From assembly GCF_030209575.1 (NCBI RefSeq), contig NZ_JARVRS010000001.1:3100001-3164000 (forward strand): DNA of 64,000 nucleotides, read 5' to 3'. A program made the translations under genes and the position numbers. A model generated the notes under the pieces. It had not been told where the DNA came from. It saw only the letters and a program-made list of their open reading frames with translations, and made no database searches. Shown here piece after piece: positions 45,563 to 54,965 of the stretch. The stretch is from Leifsonia sp. fls2-241-R2A-40a (GTDB taxonomy: Bacteria; Actinomycetota; Actinomycetes; Actinomycetales; Microbacteriaceae). Numbering within the stretch: the first letter of the stretch is position 1; every line of letters begins with the position of its first letter.

Positions 45563-46519
45563 TCAGCCCTGCTCGACCGTGGCGGGTAGCAGTGCCTCCG
45601 AGCCCGGCCGGGACAGCGTGATCACCGCCTCGGTGACCCATTCCGTCTGCTCGAGCGCCTCCTCGACCGACTGGAGGTCGACCGCCACATCCGATTCGCG
45701 GTCGTCGCCGACGAGGTCGACCGCGGCCACCAGGTAGAAGCGTTCGGGCCCGACGTACTCGAGATGAAGGTACGTGACACGTTCGACCTCGGGATGCTGC
45801 AGCAGCGCCGAGAGGGCAGCCTGCCAAGCGCGGTCCGATCCTGGCTGCCCCAGCAGGAACTTCCGGTTCCGCTCGATCAGCACGACGGCGACGATCGCCA
45901 GCAGCACGCCGACCAGGATGGAGCCCAGCGCATCCCAGAACGGGTTGCCCGTCAGCTCGTGCAGCAGCACCCCGAGGAACGCGATCAGCAGCCCGACGAG
46001 GGCCGCCGAGTCCTCGGCGAACACCGCGCGCAGTGTCGGGTTCGACGTGCGGAGCACGTGCTCGAAGGTGCCCGTGCCCGAATCCTCCGCCTTGGCGTGC
46101 GCCTGCCGGTACGACTGCATGAACGAGATCCCCTCGAATACGAATGCAGCCGCCAGCACCAGATAGGCGATCAGGTAGTCCGTGTCCTCTTCGCGGGAGC
46201 CGAGGGCGGAGACTCCGTGCATGATCGAGACGACGGCACCGGCAGTGAACAATCCGACCGCGGCGAACAGGCTCCATACGTACGCGTCGCGTCCGTACCC
46301 TCCGGGATGCGCGGCGTCGCGGGGCTTCCTGGCGGAGCGTTCCGCCTGGATCAGGAAGATCTCGTTCCCCGCATCCGCCCACGAGTGCGCGGACTCGGCG
46401 ACGAGCGACGCCGAACCGGTCAGGATGGCAGCGAAGGTCTTGGCGATGGCCACGAGGATGTTCGCGCCGAAGGCGAGCAGCACCGTGAAGAAGCTGGATG
46501 AGCGTTTCTTGCCGGCCAT
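45563..46519 (-). CDS. Cation diffusion facilitator family transporter
   Basis: 318-aa CDF exporter of divalent metals with six transmembrane segments. The metal site HSWADAGNE in TM2 (H-x3-D) pairs with EDSAALVGLL in TM5, where the usual HxxxD is ExxxA-like, so the site is partly degenerate. A C-terminal cytoplasmic ferredoxin-like domain is present (~225-300). TAGGGT (46526-46531) is 6 nt before the ATG on this strand. With the two VIT proteins this makes a metal-handling region, though metal specificity is unknown. Confidence 0.88.
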   Translation of the reverse strand: MAGKKRSSSFFTVLLAFGANILVAIAKTFAAILTGSASLVAESAHSWADAGNEIFLIQAERSARKPRDAAHPGGYGRDAYVWSLFAAVGLFTAGAVVSIMHGVSALGSREEDTDYLIAYLVLAAAFVFEGISFMQSYRQAHAKAEDSGTGTFEHVLRTSNPTLRAVFAEDSAALVGLLIAFLGVLLHELTGNPFWDALGSILVGVLLAIVAVVLIERNRKFLLGQPGSDRAWQAALSALLQHPEVERVTYLHLEYVGPERFYLVAAVDLVGDDRESDVAVDLQSVEEALEQTEWVTEAVITLSRPGSEALLPATVEQG

Positions 46520-46577
46520 GGCGCCACCCTAGTCCCGCCCGGTGACGTCACCGGGAGCCTAATGCGCGGCCGGAATG

Positions 46578-46612
46578 CAGAAGGCCCCGGTCGCTGTGAC
46601 CGGGGCCTTCTG
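46578..46612. terminator. Terminator hairpin downstream of tRNA-Leu
   Basis: Perfect 15-bp stem CAGAAGGCCCCGGTC (46578-46592) with its inverse at 46598-46612, loop GCTGT. It lies directly 3' of the minus-strand tRNA gene. No T-run follows on the minus strand. Confidence 0.8.
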
Positions 46613-46618
46613 TCTGTG

Positions 46619-46703
46619 TGTCCGAGGGGGGACTTGAACCCCCACGCCCTATACGGGCACTAGCACCTCAAGCTAGCGCGTCTGCCATTTCCGCCACCCG
46701 GAC
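46619..46703 (-). tRNA. tRNA-Leu (GAG)
   Basis: 85-nt type II tRNA on the minus strand. Acceptor stem GTCCGGG pairs with CTCGGAC (one G-T pair), anticodon stem-loop CTAGC-TTGAGGT-GCTAG with anticodon GAG, a long variable arm (GTGCCCGTATAGGGCGT) and T-arm GGGGG-TTCAAGT-CCCCC. Discriminator A; CCA is not encoded. The variable arm and anticodon fix leucine. Confidence 0.97.
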
Positions 46704-46835
46704 GAGGTGAGACGGCGGCCGGACTTCTCCGGCTGCCGAAGAAAGACGATAGCACGGATTGATCGCCCCGGATCACTCGGGCCGACACCCCGGGCGTGGC
46801 GGGGCGGCGTCGGACGCGGCAGGTAGCGTGGGGAC

Positions 46836-48155
46836 ATGACCGACGAACTCCGCGCCACCGAGCACGACCTCGACGAGACCGCGATCATCGCGCGCGACCT
46901 CATCCGGTTCGACACCACGAACTATGGGGAGGGCCGGTCGAACGGCGAGGCCGACGCGGCCGAGTACGTGGAGGCGAAGCTCGCCGCGCTCGGCCTCAAG
47001 CCCCAGGTGTTCGAGTCCGATCCCGGGCGCGCCAGCGTCGTCGCGCGGGTCGAAGGCAGCGACCCCGGCAAGCCCACGCTGGTGGTGCACGGGCACCTCG
47101 ACGTGGTGCCGGCGGATCCGCGCAATTGGTCGGTCGACCCCTTCGGCGGCGAGATCAAGGACGGACTGCTCTGGGGACGCGGCGCCGTCGACATGAAGAA
47201 CATGGATGCAATGATCCTGACCGCGGTCGGCGACATCCTCGAGGCGGGGGAGCGGCCCGGCCGCGACCTGGTCGTCGCGTTCTTCGCCGACGAGGAGGAC
47301 GGCGGCCGGCGCGGTTCCCATCACCTCGTCGACACGCATCCCGAGCTGTTCGCCGGTGCGACCGAGGCAATCAGCGAAGTCGGCGGCTACTCCATCGACC
47401 TGGCCGGCCGGCGCGCCTACCTCCTGCAGACCGGCGAGAAGTCGCTGGTCTGGATCAAGCTGGTCGCGCGCGGCCGCGCCGCGCACGGCTCGCGCCTGAT
47501 CCGCGAGAACGCGATCACCCGGCTGGCGGAGGCCGTCGTCGCGCTGGGGCGCGAGGACTGGCCCATCCAGCTGACCGCCACGACGACCCGCCTGATCGGC
47601 GAGCTCGGCCGCCTGCTCGAGGTCGACCCGCAGCGCATCGGACCGGACGAGGTCGTCATCCGCACCGGAACTGCGGCCGGTTTCATCCTGGCGACGCTGC
47701 GGACCACGACCAACCCGACGCTGCTCGAAGCGGGCTACAAGCACAACGTCATCCCGGACACCGCGGAGGCCCTCATCGACATCCGCACCCTTCCGGGCGA
47801 AGAGGATGCGGTGCTCGAGCGCGTCCGCGAGCTGATCGGCGACGACGTCGAGATCCAGATCATGCACCGCGACATCGGGCTGGAGGCGGAATTCGGCGGA
47901 GGTCTGGTGGGCGCCATCACGGGCACGCTGCAGCAGCACGACCCGGGTGCACCGGTCCTCCCGTACCTGCTGTCGGGCGGTACCGACAACAAGGCGCTCA
48001 GCCTGCTGGGGATCACGGGCTACGGCTTCGCACCGCTCCGGCTGCCGGCCGATCTCGACTTCCCGGGCATGTTCCACGGCGTTGACGAGCGGGTGCCGCT
48101 CGACGCGCTAGTGTTCGGTAGGACCGTGCTCCGCGACCTGCTGCGCGCCTACTGA
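46836..48155 (+). CDS. M20 family metallopeptidase/amidohydrolase
   Basis: 439-aa zinc-dependent M20 enzyme (ArgE/DapE/dipeptidase group). Metal ligands: HGHLDVVP (~89-96), GRGAVDMKN with the bridging aspartate, and FADEEDGG with the catalytic and metal glutamates; a dimerisation lid lies in the middle ([17 protein letters not shown]). TAGCGT (46824-46829) lies 6 nt before the ATG. Substrate is not predictable; peptides or N-acyl amino acids are likely. Confidence 0.9.
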   Translation: MTDELRATEHDLDETAIIARDLIRFDTTNYGEGRSNGEADAAEYVEAKLAALGLKPQVFESDPGRASVVARVEGSDPGKPTLVVHGHLDVVPADPRNWSVDPFGGEIKDGLLWGRGAVDMKNMDAMILTAVGDILEAGERPGRDLVVAFFADEEDGGRRGSHHLVDTHPELFAGATEAISEVGGYSIDLAGRRAYLLQTGEKSLVWIKLVARGRAAHGSRLIRENAITRLAEAVVALGREDWPIQLTATTTRLIGELGRLLEVDPQRIGPDEVVIRTGTAAGFILATLRTTTNPTLLEAGYKHNVIPDTAEALIDIRTLPGEEDAVLERVRELIGDDVEIQIMHRDIGLEAEFGGGLVGAITGTLQQHDPGAPVLPYLLSGGTDNKALSLLGITGYGFAPLRLPADLDFPGMFHGVDERVPLDALVFGRTVLRDLLRAY

Positions 48156-48192
48156 ACGCGCGCCCCTCCGACCCCAGGACTTCACGACACGA

Positions 48193-49056
48193 ATGAACTT
48201 CATCAACGCCCTGATCCTCGGCCTCGTGCAGGGGCTCACCGAGTTCCTCCCCATCTCGTCCTCCGCGCACATCCGCATCGTCGGTGAACTGCTCGGAACG
48301 GGAGCCGACCCGGGGGCGCGGTTCACCGCGATCATCCAGCTCGGCACCGAGGCGGCGGTCCTGCTGTACTTCTGGCGCGACATCACGCGGATCATCGCCC
48401 AGTGGTTCCGGGCGCTCTTCGGGCGCATCCCGCGCAACGACCCCGACGCGCGGATGGGGTGGCTGGTCATCATCGGCAGCATCCCGATCGTGGTCCTCGG
48501 CCTGCTCTTCCAGAACCAGATCGAGACGACCTTCCGCTCGCTCTGGATCGTCGCCACCACCCTCATCGTGTTCGGCATCCTGCTCGGGATCGCCGACCGC
48601 GTCGGTGCGAAGCGGAAGCGCCTGCGCGACCTGACCTGGGGTGACGGCATCATCTACGGCCTCGCGCAGTCGCTCGCGCTGATCCCGGGCGTCTCCCGCT
48701 CCGGCGGCACCATCACGGCCGGTCTCTTCATGGGCTACCAGCGCCGCGCGGCCGCCCGCTACTCGTTCCTGCTGGCGCTCCCTGCGGTCTTCGGCAGCGG
48801 GCTCTACCAGCTCTACAAGGCGGTCAAGGAACCCTGCACGCAGGCTCTCGCCAGCGCGGGGACGTGCACTCCCGAGGTGTTCGGACCGGTCGAGACGGCC
48901 GCCGCGACGGTGGTCGCCTTCGTCGTCGGGCTCCTCGTGATCGCGTTCTTCATGAGCTACATCTCGCGCCGCAGCTTCCTGCCGTTCGTCATCTACCGGA
49001 TCGTCCTCGGCGTCCTGCTGATGATCCTGCTCGCCACCGGCGTGCTGCAGGCGTGA
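48193..49056 (+). CDS. uppP: Undecaprenyl-diphosphatase (BacA type)
   Basis: 287-aa integral membrane phosphatase recycling undecaprenyl diphosphate for peptidoglycan synthesis; it confers bacitracin tolerance in this family. Both signature loops are present: [14 protein letters not shown] (~13-26, with the catalytic glutamate) and [14 protein letters not shown] (~165-178, with the active arginine). About eight helices. It starts 37 nt after the M20 gene. Confidence 0.95.
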   Translation: MNFINALILGLVQGLTEFLPISSSAHIRIVGELLGTGADPGARFTAIIQLGTEAAVLLYFWRDITRIIAQWFRALFGRIPRNDPDARMGWLVIIGSIPIVVLGLLFQNQIETTFRSLWIVATTLIVFGILLGIADRVGAKRKRLRDLTWGDGIIYGLAQSLALIPGVSRSGGTITAGLFMGYQRRAAARYSFLLALPAVFGSGLYQLYKAVKEPCTQALASAGTCTPEVFGPVETAAATVVAFVVGLLVIAFFMSYISRRSFLPFVIYRIVLGVLLMILLATGVLQA

Positions 49057-49082
49057 GCCGAGAGGCTCAGCCGAGAGACTCA
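49057..49082. repeat. Short tandem repeat between uppP and PAC2 gene ends
   Basis: A 13-bp unit GCCGAGAGRCTCA occurs twice in tandem. Together with the uppP stop it forms a small hairpin (TGAGCC-GAGA-GGCTCA, 49054-49069). The second copy runs into the stop codon of the convergent PAC2 gene. Confidence 0.6.
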
Positions 49083-50015
49083 GCCGCGGCGCGGGTCGTC
49101 GGGCGCGCGGCCGGCGGTTCCGCCGTCGCGGCCGTCGCCACGGCGGCGCAGGTAGCGCTCGAACTCCTGGGCGATCGCCTCGCCGCTCGCCTCGGGCGAG
49201 TCGACGGTGTCGCGGGCCTGCTCCAGCTGCTGGATGTACGACGCCATCTCTTCGTCGTCCGCGGCGAGGGCGTCGATCCCCGCCTCCCACGCGGCGGCTT
49301 CGTCCACGAGCATCCCGCGGGGGATGGTCACGTCGACCAGTTCTTCGAGCTTATCGATGAGGGCGAGCACGGCCTTGGGGCTGGGAGCGTTGTGCACGTA
49401 GTGCGGCACGCTCGCCCAGATCATGATGGTCGGGATGCCGACGTCCTCCGCACCCTCGGCGAGGGCGCTGAGGATTCCGACGGGGCCTTCGTAGTTGGAC
49501 CGCTCGACGCCGAGCTCCGCTCGCACCGCCGCGTTGTCGCTGGAGGCGAACACCGAGATCGGGCGCGTGTGCGGGACGTCGGCCAGCATCGCGCCGAGGA
49601 AGACGATCGCGCCGATGTCGGCGGCGAGCGCCACATCCATGATCTCGGCGGTGAAGCTGCGCCAGCTGCGTGACGGCTCCGTGCCGAGCAGCAGGAAGAT
49701 GTTGCCCGCATTGTCGCCGGTCACCGTGAGCTCGGCATCCCCGGCGAGGTCTTCGCCGATCCGCCCGGGCAGCGAAGGTCCGTAGACGACCGCGGACGGC
49801 CAGATCAGTCTGCGACGGCCGTCGTCGTCGGTCACCACCGGCCGGTTGAACTGGAAGTCGAAGTAGAGCTCCGGGTCGACCTCGGCGACGGGCACCACCT
49901 CGAGCTGTTCCTTGAGGGTCTTCACCGCGCCGCTGGCTGCCTCGCCCGCGTCGTTCCAGCCTTCGAAAGCCACCACGAGGATGCGGCCGCCGAGGATGTT
50001 CTGTCCGTCAGTCAC
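49080..50015 (-). CDS. PAC2 (proteasome assembly chaperone-like) family protein
   Basis: 311-aa PAC2-family protein, usual in actinobacteria next to trmI and the Pup-proteasome genes. GTG 50015 (VTDGQNILGGRILVVAFEGW) has AGGGA upstream. Core motifs: AFEGWNDAGEAASGAV (~16-31), FNRPVVTDDDGRRRLIWP and GAMLADVPHTRP. The C-terminal ~45 residues are charged (QEFERYLRRRGDGRD). The function in bacteria is not established. No proteasome subunit gene is in the window. Confidence 0.88.
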   Translation of the reverse strand: MTDGQNILGGRILVVAFEGWNDAGEAASGAVKTLKEQLEVVPVAEVDPELYFDFQFNRPVVTDDDGRRRLIWPSAVVYGPSLPGRIGEDLAGDAELTVTGDNAGNIFLLLGTEPSRSWRSFTAEIMDVALAADIGAIVFLGAMLADVPHTRPISVFASSDNAAVRAELGVERSNYEGPVGILSALAEGAEDVGIPTIMIWASVPHYVHNAPSPKAVLALIDKLEELVDVTIPRGMLVDEAAAWEAGIDALAADDEEMASYIQQLEQARDTVDSPEASGEAIAQEFERYLRRRGDGRDGGTAGRAPDDPRRG

Positions 50016-50089
50016 GAAGCTGTCCCTCGTCCTTCCCTGGCGACCGGTCGGCGCGCCATCCCTCAAGGATAGGCCTGTGGGTCTCCCGA

Positions 50090-50106
50090 TAGACTTGCCC
50101 GTTGTG
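50090..50106 (+). promoter_or_regulatory. Leaderless promoter of the HAD-trmI operon
   Basis: TAGACT (50090-50095), 8 nt, then the GTG start at 50104. No ribosome site fits between, so the mRNA should start at or next to the GTG. Confidence 0.55.
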
Positions 50107-50829
50107 ACCGCGTCTTCCCCCCGCAGCGAACATTCCCGTAGCGACACCAGCGCGGGCGAGTTGCCTGCCGCCGTCCTCTGGGACATGGATGGCACCCTCG
50201 TCGACACCGAGCCGTACTGGATGGCCTCCGAGCAGGAGCTCGTCGGTTCGTTCGGCGGCACCTGGACCCACGACGACGGTCTGCTGCTGGTCGGCCTCGG
50301 CCTGTGGAACTCCGCCGAGATCCTCCGTTCGCGCGGGGTCGAGATGGACGCGAACGAAATCGTGCACTGGCTGACCGACCGGGTGCAGCAGAAGCTGGAC
50401 TCCGAGGGCGTCCCGTGGCGACCTGGTGCACGCGAGCTCCTCGCGGGCCTCCGCGAGCGCGGCATCCGCACCGCCCTCGTCACCATGTCGGTGCGCCGGA
50501 TGGCGGAGCAGATCGTGGCGCACATCCCGTTCGACGCGTTCGACGTGATCGTGAGCGGCGACGAGGTGGACGAGCCGAAGCCCGCGCCGCAGCCGTACCT
50601 CCGGGCGGCCGAGCTTCTCGGTGTCGAGCCCACGGACACCGTGGCGATCGAGGACTCGCTGGTCGGCCTGGCCTCGGCCGTCGCCTCCGGCGCGGCGACC
50701 ATCGGCGTTCCGCACATCGTCCCGCTCCCGGAATCGGACGAGCACACGCTGTGGGAGTCGCTGGAGGGACGCACCGCCGACGATGTCGTCGCCGTCGCGC
50801 GCGATCGCCGAGAGGCGGCCGCACGATGA
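50104..50829 (+). CDS. HAD-family phosphatase
   Basis: 241-aa HAD subfamily IA hydrolase (phosphoglycolate/sugar-phosphatase-like). Motif I LWDMDGTLVDTEPYW (~25-39), motif II in TALVTMSVRRM, motif III lysine in VDEPKPAPQPYL and motif IV AIEDSLVGLASA, with an alpha-helical cap between I and II. Its stop overlaps the trmI start (ATGA). The pairing HAD-trmI is conserved in actinobacteria. Substrate unknown. Confidence 0.88.
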   Translation: MTASSPRSEHSRSDTSAGELPAAVLWDMDGTLVDTEPYWMASEQELVGSFGGTWTHDDGLLLVGLGLWNSAEILRSRGVEMDANEIVHWLTDRVQQKLDSEGVPWRPGARELLAGLRERGIRTALVTMSVRRMAEQIVAHIPFDAFDVIVSGDEVDEPKPAPQPYLRAAELLGVEPTDTVAIEDSLVGLASAVASGAATIGVPHIVPLPESDEHTLWESLEGRTADDVVAVARDRREAAAR

Positions 50830-51869
50830 ACGAGATCCGTCGGAGTTCCGGTCCGTTCCGTCCGGGGGACCGCGTGCAGCTCACCGGTCCGAAGGGCCGG
50901 ATGAACACCATCACCCTCGAGCCGGGCAAGTTGTTCCACAGCCACCGCGGCGTGCTGGAGCACGACGCGATCATCGGCCTCCCGGACGGCTCGGTCGTGA
51001 CGAACAACGCCGGTGTCGAGCACCTGGCTCTGCGTCCCCTCCTCACCGACTTCGTCATGTCGATGCCGCGCGGAGCGGCGATCGTCTACCCAAAGGATGC
51101 GGCGCAGATCCTGGCACTGGCGGACATCTTCCCGGGCGCCACCGTCGTCGAGGCGGGCGTCGGCTCCGGCGCGCTCTCCCTCTGGCTGTTGCGCGCCATC
51201 GGGCCGGAGGGTCGTCTCCTCTCCTTCGAGCGCCGCGAGGAATTCGCCGACGTCGCGCGCGACAACGCCGCCACCTTTGCCGGCGGCGTTCCCGGCAACT
51301 GGACGCTGACCGTCGGCGACCTGCAGGACACGCTGCCGAGCGCGGTGGAGCCGGGAACGGTCGACCGGGTCGTGCTCGACATGCTCGCGCCGTGGGAGAC
51401 CCTGGATGCGGTTTCCGAGGCGCTGAAGCCCGGCGGCGTGGTCATCTGCTACGTCGCGACCGTCACCCAGCTGTCGCGCGTGGCCGAGGCGATCCGCGCC
51501 TCCGGTGACTACACGCACCCGCAGTCGAACGAGACGATGGTGCGCGGCTGGCACGTGGAGGGGCTCGCCGTCCGGCCCGACCACCGCATGATCGCCCACA
51601 CCGGCTTCCTGATCACGGCCCGACGGCTCGCGCCGGGCACCGTGCTCCCCGAGCTGAAGCGGCGTCCGTCCAAGTCCGACTACTCGGACGAGGACGTCGA
51701 GGCGTGGACGCCGGGCGCACTCGGCGAGCGGCAGTCCAGCCCGAAGAGCCTGCGCAAGCGGATGCGCGAGGCCGCCGCCAGCGCCGAGCTGGCCGCCGGT
51801 CGCGACGGCGACGGCATCCGCGACGCCGCACTGCCGGACGCGGACGAGGACGCTCCGGGCGTCGGCTAG
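50826..51869 (+). CDS. trmI: tRNA (adenine-58-N1)-methyltransferase TrmI
   Basis: 347-aa class I SAM-dependent methyltransferase making m1A58 in the tRNA T-loop. N-terminal beta-barrel domain (FRPGDRVQLTGPKGRMNTIT), SAM site VVEAGVGSGALSLWLLRAIG (~99-118) and LDMLAPWETLDAV as motif IV. The C-terminal ~70 residues are a charged extension not needed for the fold. In mycobacteria trmI lies just upstream of mpa-dop-pup-prcBA; here an FKBP lipoprotein follows after 72 nt. Confidence 0.95.
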   Translation: MNEIRRSSGPFRPGDRVQLTGPKGRMNTITLEPGKLFHSHRGVLEHDAIIGLPDGSVVTNNAGVEHLALRPLLTDFVMSMPRGAAIVYPKDAAQILALADIFPGATVVEAGVGSGALSLWLLRAIGPEGRLLSFERREEFADVARDNAATFAGGVPGNWTLTVGDLQDTLPSAVEPGTVDRVVLDMLAPWETLDAVSEALKPGGVVICYVATVTQLSRVAEAIRASGDYTHPQSNETMVRGWHVEGLAVRPDHRMIAHTGFLITARRLAPGTVLPELKRRPSKSDYSDEDVEAWTPGALGERQSSPKSLRKRMREAAASAELAAGRDGDGIRDAALPDADEDAPGVG

Positions 51870-51941
51870 CATGAATACCCGGGACGCCACGCCGCGCGCG
51901 GCCGTCCTGACACCCCCACCGTTCGGATCGAAAGAGGACCC

Positions 51942-52877
51942 GTGCCCCACGCAACCGGTCGCCGCGCCACCGCCCTCGGCAGAGTCGCCGCCGTCATCGG
52001 AGCCGCCGGCCTGGTGGCCGTATCCCTGACCGGTTGCACGACCGATCCGAACAACGACTGCAGCACGGCGCTCCCGTCGGGCAGCGCCTCGCAGCTGGTG
52101 GAGGCGACCGGCAAGATCGGCTCGAAGCCCAAGATCACCGTCCCCACGCCGTTGGACACGACGAAGTCCCAGCGCACCATCATCACCGAGGGCACCGGCG
52201 AGCAGGTCCACAAGGGCCAGGTCGTCGAGATCCAGTACACGATCCTGGACGGCGCGACCGGTCAGGTGCAGCAGACGTCCTACGGCAGCGGGGACACGTA
52301 CCCGCTCGCCCTCGGCGCCGGCAACGCGGCGCTCAGCAAGGGCCTCCAGTGCGCGCCCGTCGGCTCGCGCGTCGCCGTCGTCATCTCGCCCAAGGACTCC
52401 GGCGGCACCGGTGCCACGAGCTCCGGCGTGATCGTCGCGGACATCATGAAGGCCTACCTGCCGAAGGCGGACGGCGCCGTGCGTCCCTCCGTCTCCGGGT
52501 TCCCGACCGTCGTGCTCGCACCGACGGGCCAGCCCGGCATCACCATCCCGTCGTCCGGCTCCGCGCCGAAGACGATCCGCAGCGAGCAGCTGAAGGTCGG
52601 CGACGGCGCGACGGTGAAGAAGGACTCGATCGCGATCCTGCAGTACACGGCGGTCGGCTGGGACAACAAGAACGTCGTGTTCTCGAGCTGGCAGTCCGGT
52701 TCGCCCGACGTCGTCTCGATCGGCACCGGTCAGAGCCAGCTCAACCAGGCGCTCCCGCAGAGCGTGCTGAAGCAGCTCGTCGGCAAGAAGGTCGGCTCGC
52801 AGGTCGTCATCGAAGCACCCGCCGAGGGCCAGGTTCCGGCCGCGGCCTGGGTGGTGGACATCCTCGGGATCCGCTAG
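51942..52877 (+). CDS. FKBP-type peptidyl-prolyl isomerase lipoprotein
   Basis: 311-aa exported lipoprotein. Signal peptide with lipobox LTGC, so C32 would be lipidated and the protein anchored outside the membrane. Two FKBP-like domains: one around KGQVVEIQYTILDGATGQVQ (~90-165) and one around VKKDSIAILQYTAVGWDNKN (~225-308); both are divergent, so isomerase activity is uncertain. GTG 51942 with GAGGA upstream. Likely an extracytoplasmic folding factor. Confidence 0.88.
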   Translation: MPHATGRRATALGRVAAVIGAAGLVAVSLTGCTTDPNNDCSTALPSGSASQLVEATGKIGSKPKITVPTPLDTTKSQRTIITEGTGEQVHKGQVVEIQYTILDGATGQVQQTSYGSGDTYPLALGAGNAALSKGLQCAPVGSRVAVVISPKDSGGTGATSSGVIVADIMKAYLPKADGAVRPSVSGFPTVVLAPTGQPGITIPSSGSAPKTIRSEQLKVGDGATVKKDSIAILQYTAVGWDNKNVVFSSWQSGSPDVVSIGTGQSQLNQALPQSVLKQLVGKKVGSQVVIEAPAEGQVPAAAWVVDILGIR

Positions 52878-52898
52878 CTCGCGCACTAGGATGGACGG

Positions 52899-53957
52899 GT
52901 GTCCCGTTCCTCGTCATCGCCCTCGCGCGTCCCGGTCGAGGAGCGCCTGTTCAGCCTCGTGCTGGCGTTGCTCGCGACCGAGAACGGCCTGACCAAGAGC
53001 GAGATCCTGTCGACCGTCCAGGGCTATCGCCAGCGCTATGACGCGCACGGCGACAACAGCAGCCTGGAGCGCCAGTTCGAGCGGGACAAGGACGACATCC
53101 GCGACCTCGGCGTGCCGCTCGAGACGGTCGAAGCGCCGGAGGCGTCCGGCAACAATCAGCTGCTCCGGTACCGCATTCCGAAGGGGGCATACGACCTCCC
53201 GGCCGATGTCAGCTTCTCGCCGGAGGAACTCACCCTGCTCGGGCTCGCGGCGGCGGTCTGGCGCGAGGGCTCGCTGTCGGGGGAGTCTCGTCGCGCCCTG
53301 ATGAAGCTGCGTTCGCTCGGCGTCGAGGCCGACGACCCGGTGGTGGGTTACGCGCCCCGGCTGCGTGTGCGCGAGTCGGCGTTCGAGCCGCTCAGCCAGG
53401 CGCTCGAGCGTCACGTCATGGTCCAGTTCCCGTACCTGAAGCCGGGCGAGAGCACCTCCCGGCTCCGCACGGTCGCTCCGCTGTCGCTCGTCCAGCACCA
53501 GGGGCGCTGGCACCTGCAGGGCATCGATCAGGAGGCGCAGGGCTCGCGCACCTTCCTGCTCTCGCGCATCGTCGGCGCGGTCAAATTGACCGCCCGCACC
53601 TTCGACCAGGAGCAGTACCGCGTCGACGGCGGGGCGTTCGCCGAGCGGGCTCTGCTCGAACTGGAGCGGATCTGGGAGTCCAACGTCGCCGAGATCGAGG
53701 TGACGGCCGGCACGGACGCCGCCACGCGCCTCGGCAAGCGGTACGGTGACGCCGTCCCGGTGGGCCTCGACGGCGTACCGGTGCGGCTCACGGTCAACTT
53801 CTCCGACAGCAACATCCTCGCCGACCAGCTGGCGTCCTTCGGGCCCGAGGTGCTGGTGCTGTCGCCTCCCGAGCTGCGCGACCTGGTGCTTCAGCGCCTC
53901 CAGACGACGGTGGATGCGCACACCGGCCCGATCGCGGGGGAGCGGCACGATGGCTGA
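52899..53957 (+). CDS. pafB: PafB, WYL transcriptional activator of the DNA damage response
   Basis: 352-aa first half of the PafBC regulator, which in mycobacteria activates most LexA-independent DNA-damage genes. Winged helix at the N-terminus (ERLFSLVLALLATENGLTKS), WYL domain with VAPLSLVQHQGRWHLQGIDQ (~191-210) and a WCX-like C-terminus. GTG 52899 is 6 nt after TAGGAT (52887-52892), hence leaderless-like. It overlaps pafC by 8 nt. The pafA ligase gene that gave it its name is missing here. Confidence 0.93.
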   Translation: MSRSSSSPSRVPVEERLFSLVLALLATENGLTKSEILSTVQGYRQRYDAHGDNSSLERQFERDKDDIRDLGVPLETVEAPEASGNNQLLRYRIPKGAYDLPADVSFSPEELTLLGLAAAVWREGSLSGESRRALMKLRSLGVEADDPVVGYAPRLRVRESAFEPLSQALERHVMVQFPYLKPGESTSRLRTVAPLSLVQHQGRWHLQGIDQEAQGSRTFLLSRIVGAVKLTARTFDQEQYRVDGGAFAERALLELERIWESNVAEIEVTAGTDAATRLGKRYGDAVPVGLDGVPVRLTVNFSDSNILADQLASFGPEVLVLSPPELRDLVLQRLQTTVDAHTGPIAGERHDG

Positions 53958-54924
53958 GCGCCGAAAGCCGATGCAGGCGCAGGACAAGCTGGCGTTCCTG
54001 CTCGCCCTCGTCCCGTACCTGATGGACCGCGACCGCGTGAGCGTCGCGGAGGCCGCTGAGCATTTCGGAGTCGACCAGGAGCAGCTGCGAGACGCGGTCC
54101 GCCTGATCGCCGTCTCCGGCATCCCGGGCGAGACGAACGCGTACCAGCCCGGCGATCTGTTCGACATCGCCTGGGACGACTTCGAGGACAACGACCAGAT
54201 CGTGCTGACGCACCAGGTCGCCATCGACGACTCGCCGCGCTTCTCCGCCCGTGAGGCGGCAGCTCTCATCGCAGGCCTGCAGTACCTGACGGCGCTGCCC
54301 GAGAACGCGGACCGCAACGCGATCGGTTCGCTGATGGCCAAGCTCGCGCGGGGCGCGTCCGCGGCGCCCAGCCAGCTGGCCGTCGCCCGCTCGGAGACGG
54401 ACGAGGCGCTCGCGATCATCCGCGACGCCGTCCTCGGCGGCGTCCAGGTGGAGTTCGACTACCTGAGCTCGCGCGGCGAGCGGGAACGGCGCCGGGTCGA
54501 TCCGCTGCGCATCGAGTCGGTGGACCAGGACTGGTACCTGCGTGGCTGGGATCACCTGCGCACGGCGATCCGCACCTTCCGGCTCGACCGCATCGACAAC
54601 CTCGTCACCACCCACGAGGCGATCACCTACCGCCCGGGCGACGTCAAGCTGCCGGAGACCCTCTTCACCGGCACGCCCGAGGACCAGCTGGTGACGGTCG
54701 AGATCTCGGCCTCTGCGATCCCGCTGATCGAGGACTACATCCCCGAGGGCGCGACCCGCGAGGAGCGCGGCGACGTGATCCGGACCAGCCTCCGGGTCGC
54801 TCACTTCCACGGTCTCAAGCGCCTGGTCGCCGGACTCTCGGGTGTGCTGACCGTCCTCGATCCGCCCGAGGCGCGCCAGGTCGTCGCGGGCTGGGCGCGC
54901 GCGGGCGTCGAGCGGTACCGCTGA
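53950..54924 (+). CDS. pafC: PafC, WYL transcriptional activator partner of PafB
   Basis: 324-aa partner of PafB; the two act as a heterodimer. N-terminal winged helix (AEAAEHFGVDQEQLRDAVRL), WYL domain with RRRVDPLRIESVDQDWYLRG (~176-195) and SFRL-type follow-on (RTFRLDRIDN), then a C-terminal extension. ATG 53950 overlaps pafB by 8 nt; ATG 53971 is an alternative start. Strict co-translation fits a 1:1 complex. Confidence 0.93.
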   Translation: MAERRKPMQAQDKLAFLLALVPYLMDRDRVSVAEAAEHFGVDQEQLRDAVRLIAVSGIPGETNAYQPGDLFDIAWDDFEDNDQIVLTHQVAIDDSPRFSAREAAALIAGLQYLTALPENADRNAIGSLMAKLARGASAAPSQLAVARSETDEALAIIRDAVLGGVQVEFDYLSSRGERERRRVDPLRIESVDQDWYLRGWDHLRTAIRTFRLDRIDNLVTTHEAITYRPGDVKLPETLFTGTPEDQLVTVEISASAIPLIEDYIPEGATREERGDVIRTSLRVAHFHGLKRLVAGLSGVLTVLDPPEARQVVAGWARAGVERYR

Positions 54925-54965
54925 GCCGCCGCGTCGGCTTCTGGCCCGACCGGTAGGCTGAGCGC

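Noticed and set aside
46824-46835. PafBC-type motif before the M20 peptidase
   Set aside because: Only the core GTCGG agrees in the 9-mer at the N8 position; too weak to claim.
50016-52886. Long upstream extension of the PAC2 frame
   Set aside because: It runs antisense through the HAD, trmI and FKBP genes, which are all well supported; PAC2 similarity begins at GTG 50015.
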